A stretch of DNA of 33,687 nt from Rhodopirellula sp. (GTDB lineage Bacteria; Planctomycetota; Planctomycetia; Pirellulales; Pirellulaceae). Positions within the stretch are counted from its first letter, which is position 1; the number at the start of each line of letters is the position of its first letter. The stretch lies in assembly GCA_002698965.1 (NCBI GenBank), contig PAAT01000159.1, positions 1 to 33,687 of the forward strand, read 5' to 3'. A program made the translations under genes and the position numbers. This document shows, piece after piece, positions 33,368-33,687 of this stretch. Under the pieces are notes generated by a model that saw only the letters and a list, made by a program, of their open reading frames with translations, was not told the DNA's origin and searched no databases.

Positions 33368-33687
33368 ATGGCAGGCATCGCTGAACGACTGAAAAAACGC
33401 TGGTTTCTTGTTTCTTTGATTCTCGTTTTTACGATTGGTGTCGTTTTTAATGAGCCGTTAGCCGACGTACCGGAAATGAAGCAACTTCGATCCGGCATCG
33501 TCTTTGTCGTACTCTATTTAATGGCTTTACCATTAAGCTTAAAAGCGATTAGCTCAGGAATTCAACGCCCCAAAGGCACAGTGCTCTCGATCATTATGAA
33601 TTATGGTCTTTTGCCCATAGTGGCATATTGTGTTTCATTGGCAATCAAGGACCCGCAGGTATCCCGGGGACTTCTGGTAGCCGCTGT
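33368..33687 (+). CDS. Bile acid:sodium symporter-like membrane protein (partial)
   Basis: The first 106 codons only; the frame is still open at the window end. It starts MAGIAERLKKRWFLVSLILV with a basic N-terminus, then at least three membrane segments (about 13-26, 47-62, 74-91) joined by short loops. The segment MALPLSLKAISSGIQRPKGT and then MNYGLLPIVAYCVSLAI fits the SBF-like family of ten-helix sodium-coupled transporters. Substrate unknown; arsenite carriers of the ACR3 type share the fold and are an alternative. The ATG at 33368 has only a weak GGA upstream. Confidence 0.7.
   Translation, partial: MAGIAERLKKRWFLVSLILVFTIGVVFNEPLADVPEMKQLRSGIVFVVLYLMALPLSLKAISSGIQRPKGTVLSIIMNYGLLPIVAYCVSLAIKDPQVSRGLLVAA

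Overview
The window looks like a chromosomal segment of a flagellated, moderately AT-rich planctomycete (Planctomycetota). Three things point there: a DUF1559 protein with a type IV pilin-like N-terminus (a family hugely expanded in that phylum), an envelope operon of TPR proteins with ExbB and two ExbD proteins, and highly divergent flagellar export and switch proteins. I could not run a search, so genus is not assigned.

Layout. (1) 42-1103, minus: DUF1559 pseudopilin, then a 385-base gap. (2) 1489-14541, minus, read from high to low coordinates: an orphan histidine-kinase ATPase domain, fliF, fliG, fliN, fliO, fliP, fliQ, fliR, flhB, a sulfotransferase, flhA, flhF, fliA. Most flagellar genes are tightly packed or overlapping; the sulfotransferase is set apart by gaps of 181 and 103 bases. 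(3) 14750-15691, minus: malate dehydrogenase. (4) 15810-19008, minus: two overlapping genes for unrecognised membrane proteins that appear to share a repeated module. (5) A 496-base divergent intergenic region. (6) 19505-25905, plus: TPR protein, TPR protein, ExbB, ExbD, ExbD, closed by a terminator. (7) 25967-33232: a Xer recombinase (minus), galE and an acyltransferase (plus), prmC and prfA (minus), rpmE (minus), aroC (minus). (8) 33368 to the end: the start of a bile acid:sodium symporter-like gene (plus), cut by the window.

How they work together. The flagellar cluster encodes the MS ring, part of the switch, the whole membrane export gate (FliO, FliP, FliQ, FliR, FlhB, FlhA), the placement GTPase FlhF and sigma-28. 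FliM, FliH, FliI, FlhG, hook and filament genes are not here. Several proteins have lost hallmark motifs: FlhB has APDG where NPTH is expected, FlhF lacks the DTAGR motif, and FliG lacks recognisable EHPQ and MFxF motifs and much of the charged torque helix. The TPR-TPR-ExbB-ExbD-ExbD operon looks like a proton-motive-force-driven envelope machine whose partner is a pair of secreted TPR proteins instead of TonB or Pal. Together with the divergently transcribed module-repeat protein pair, it is the best candidate for an undescribed system. The rest is core metabolism and translation.
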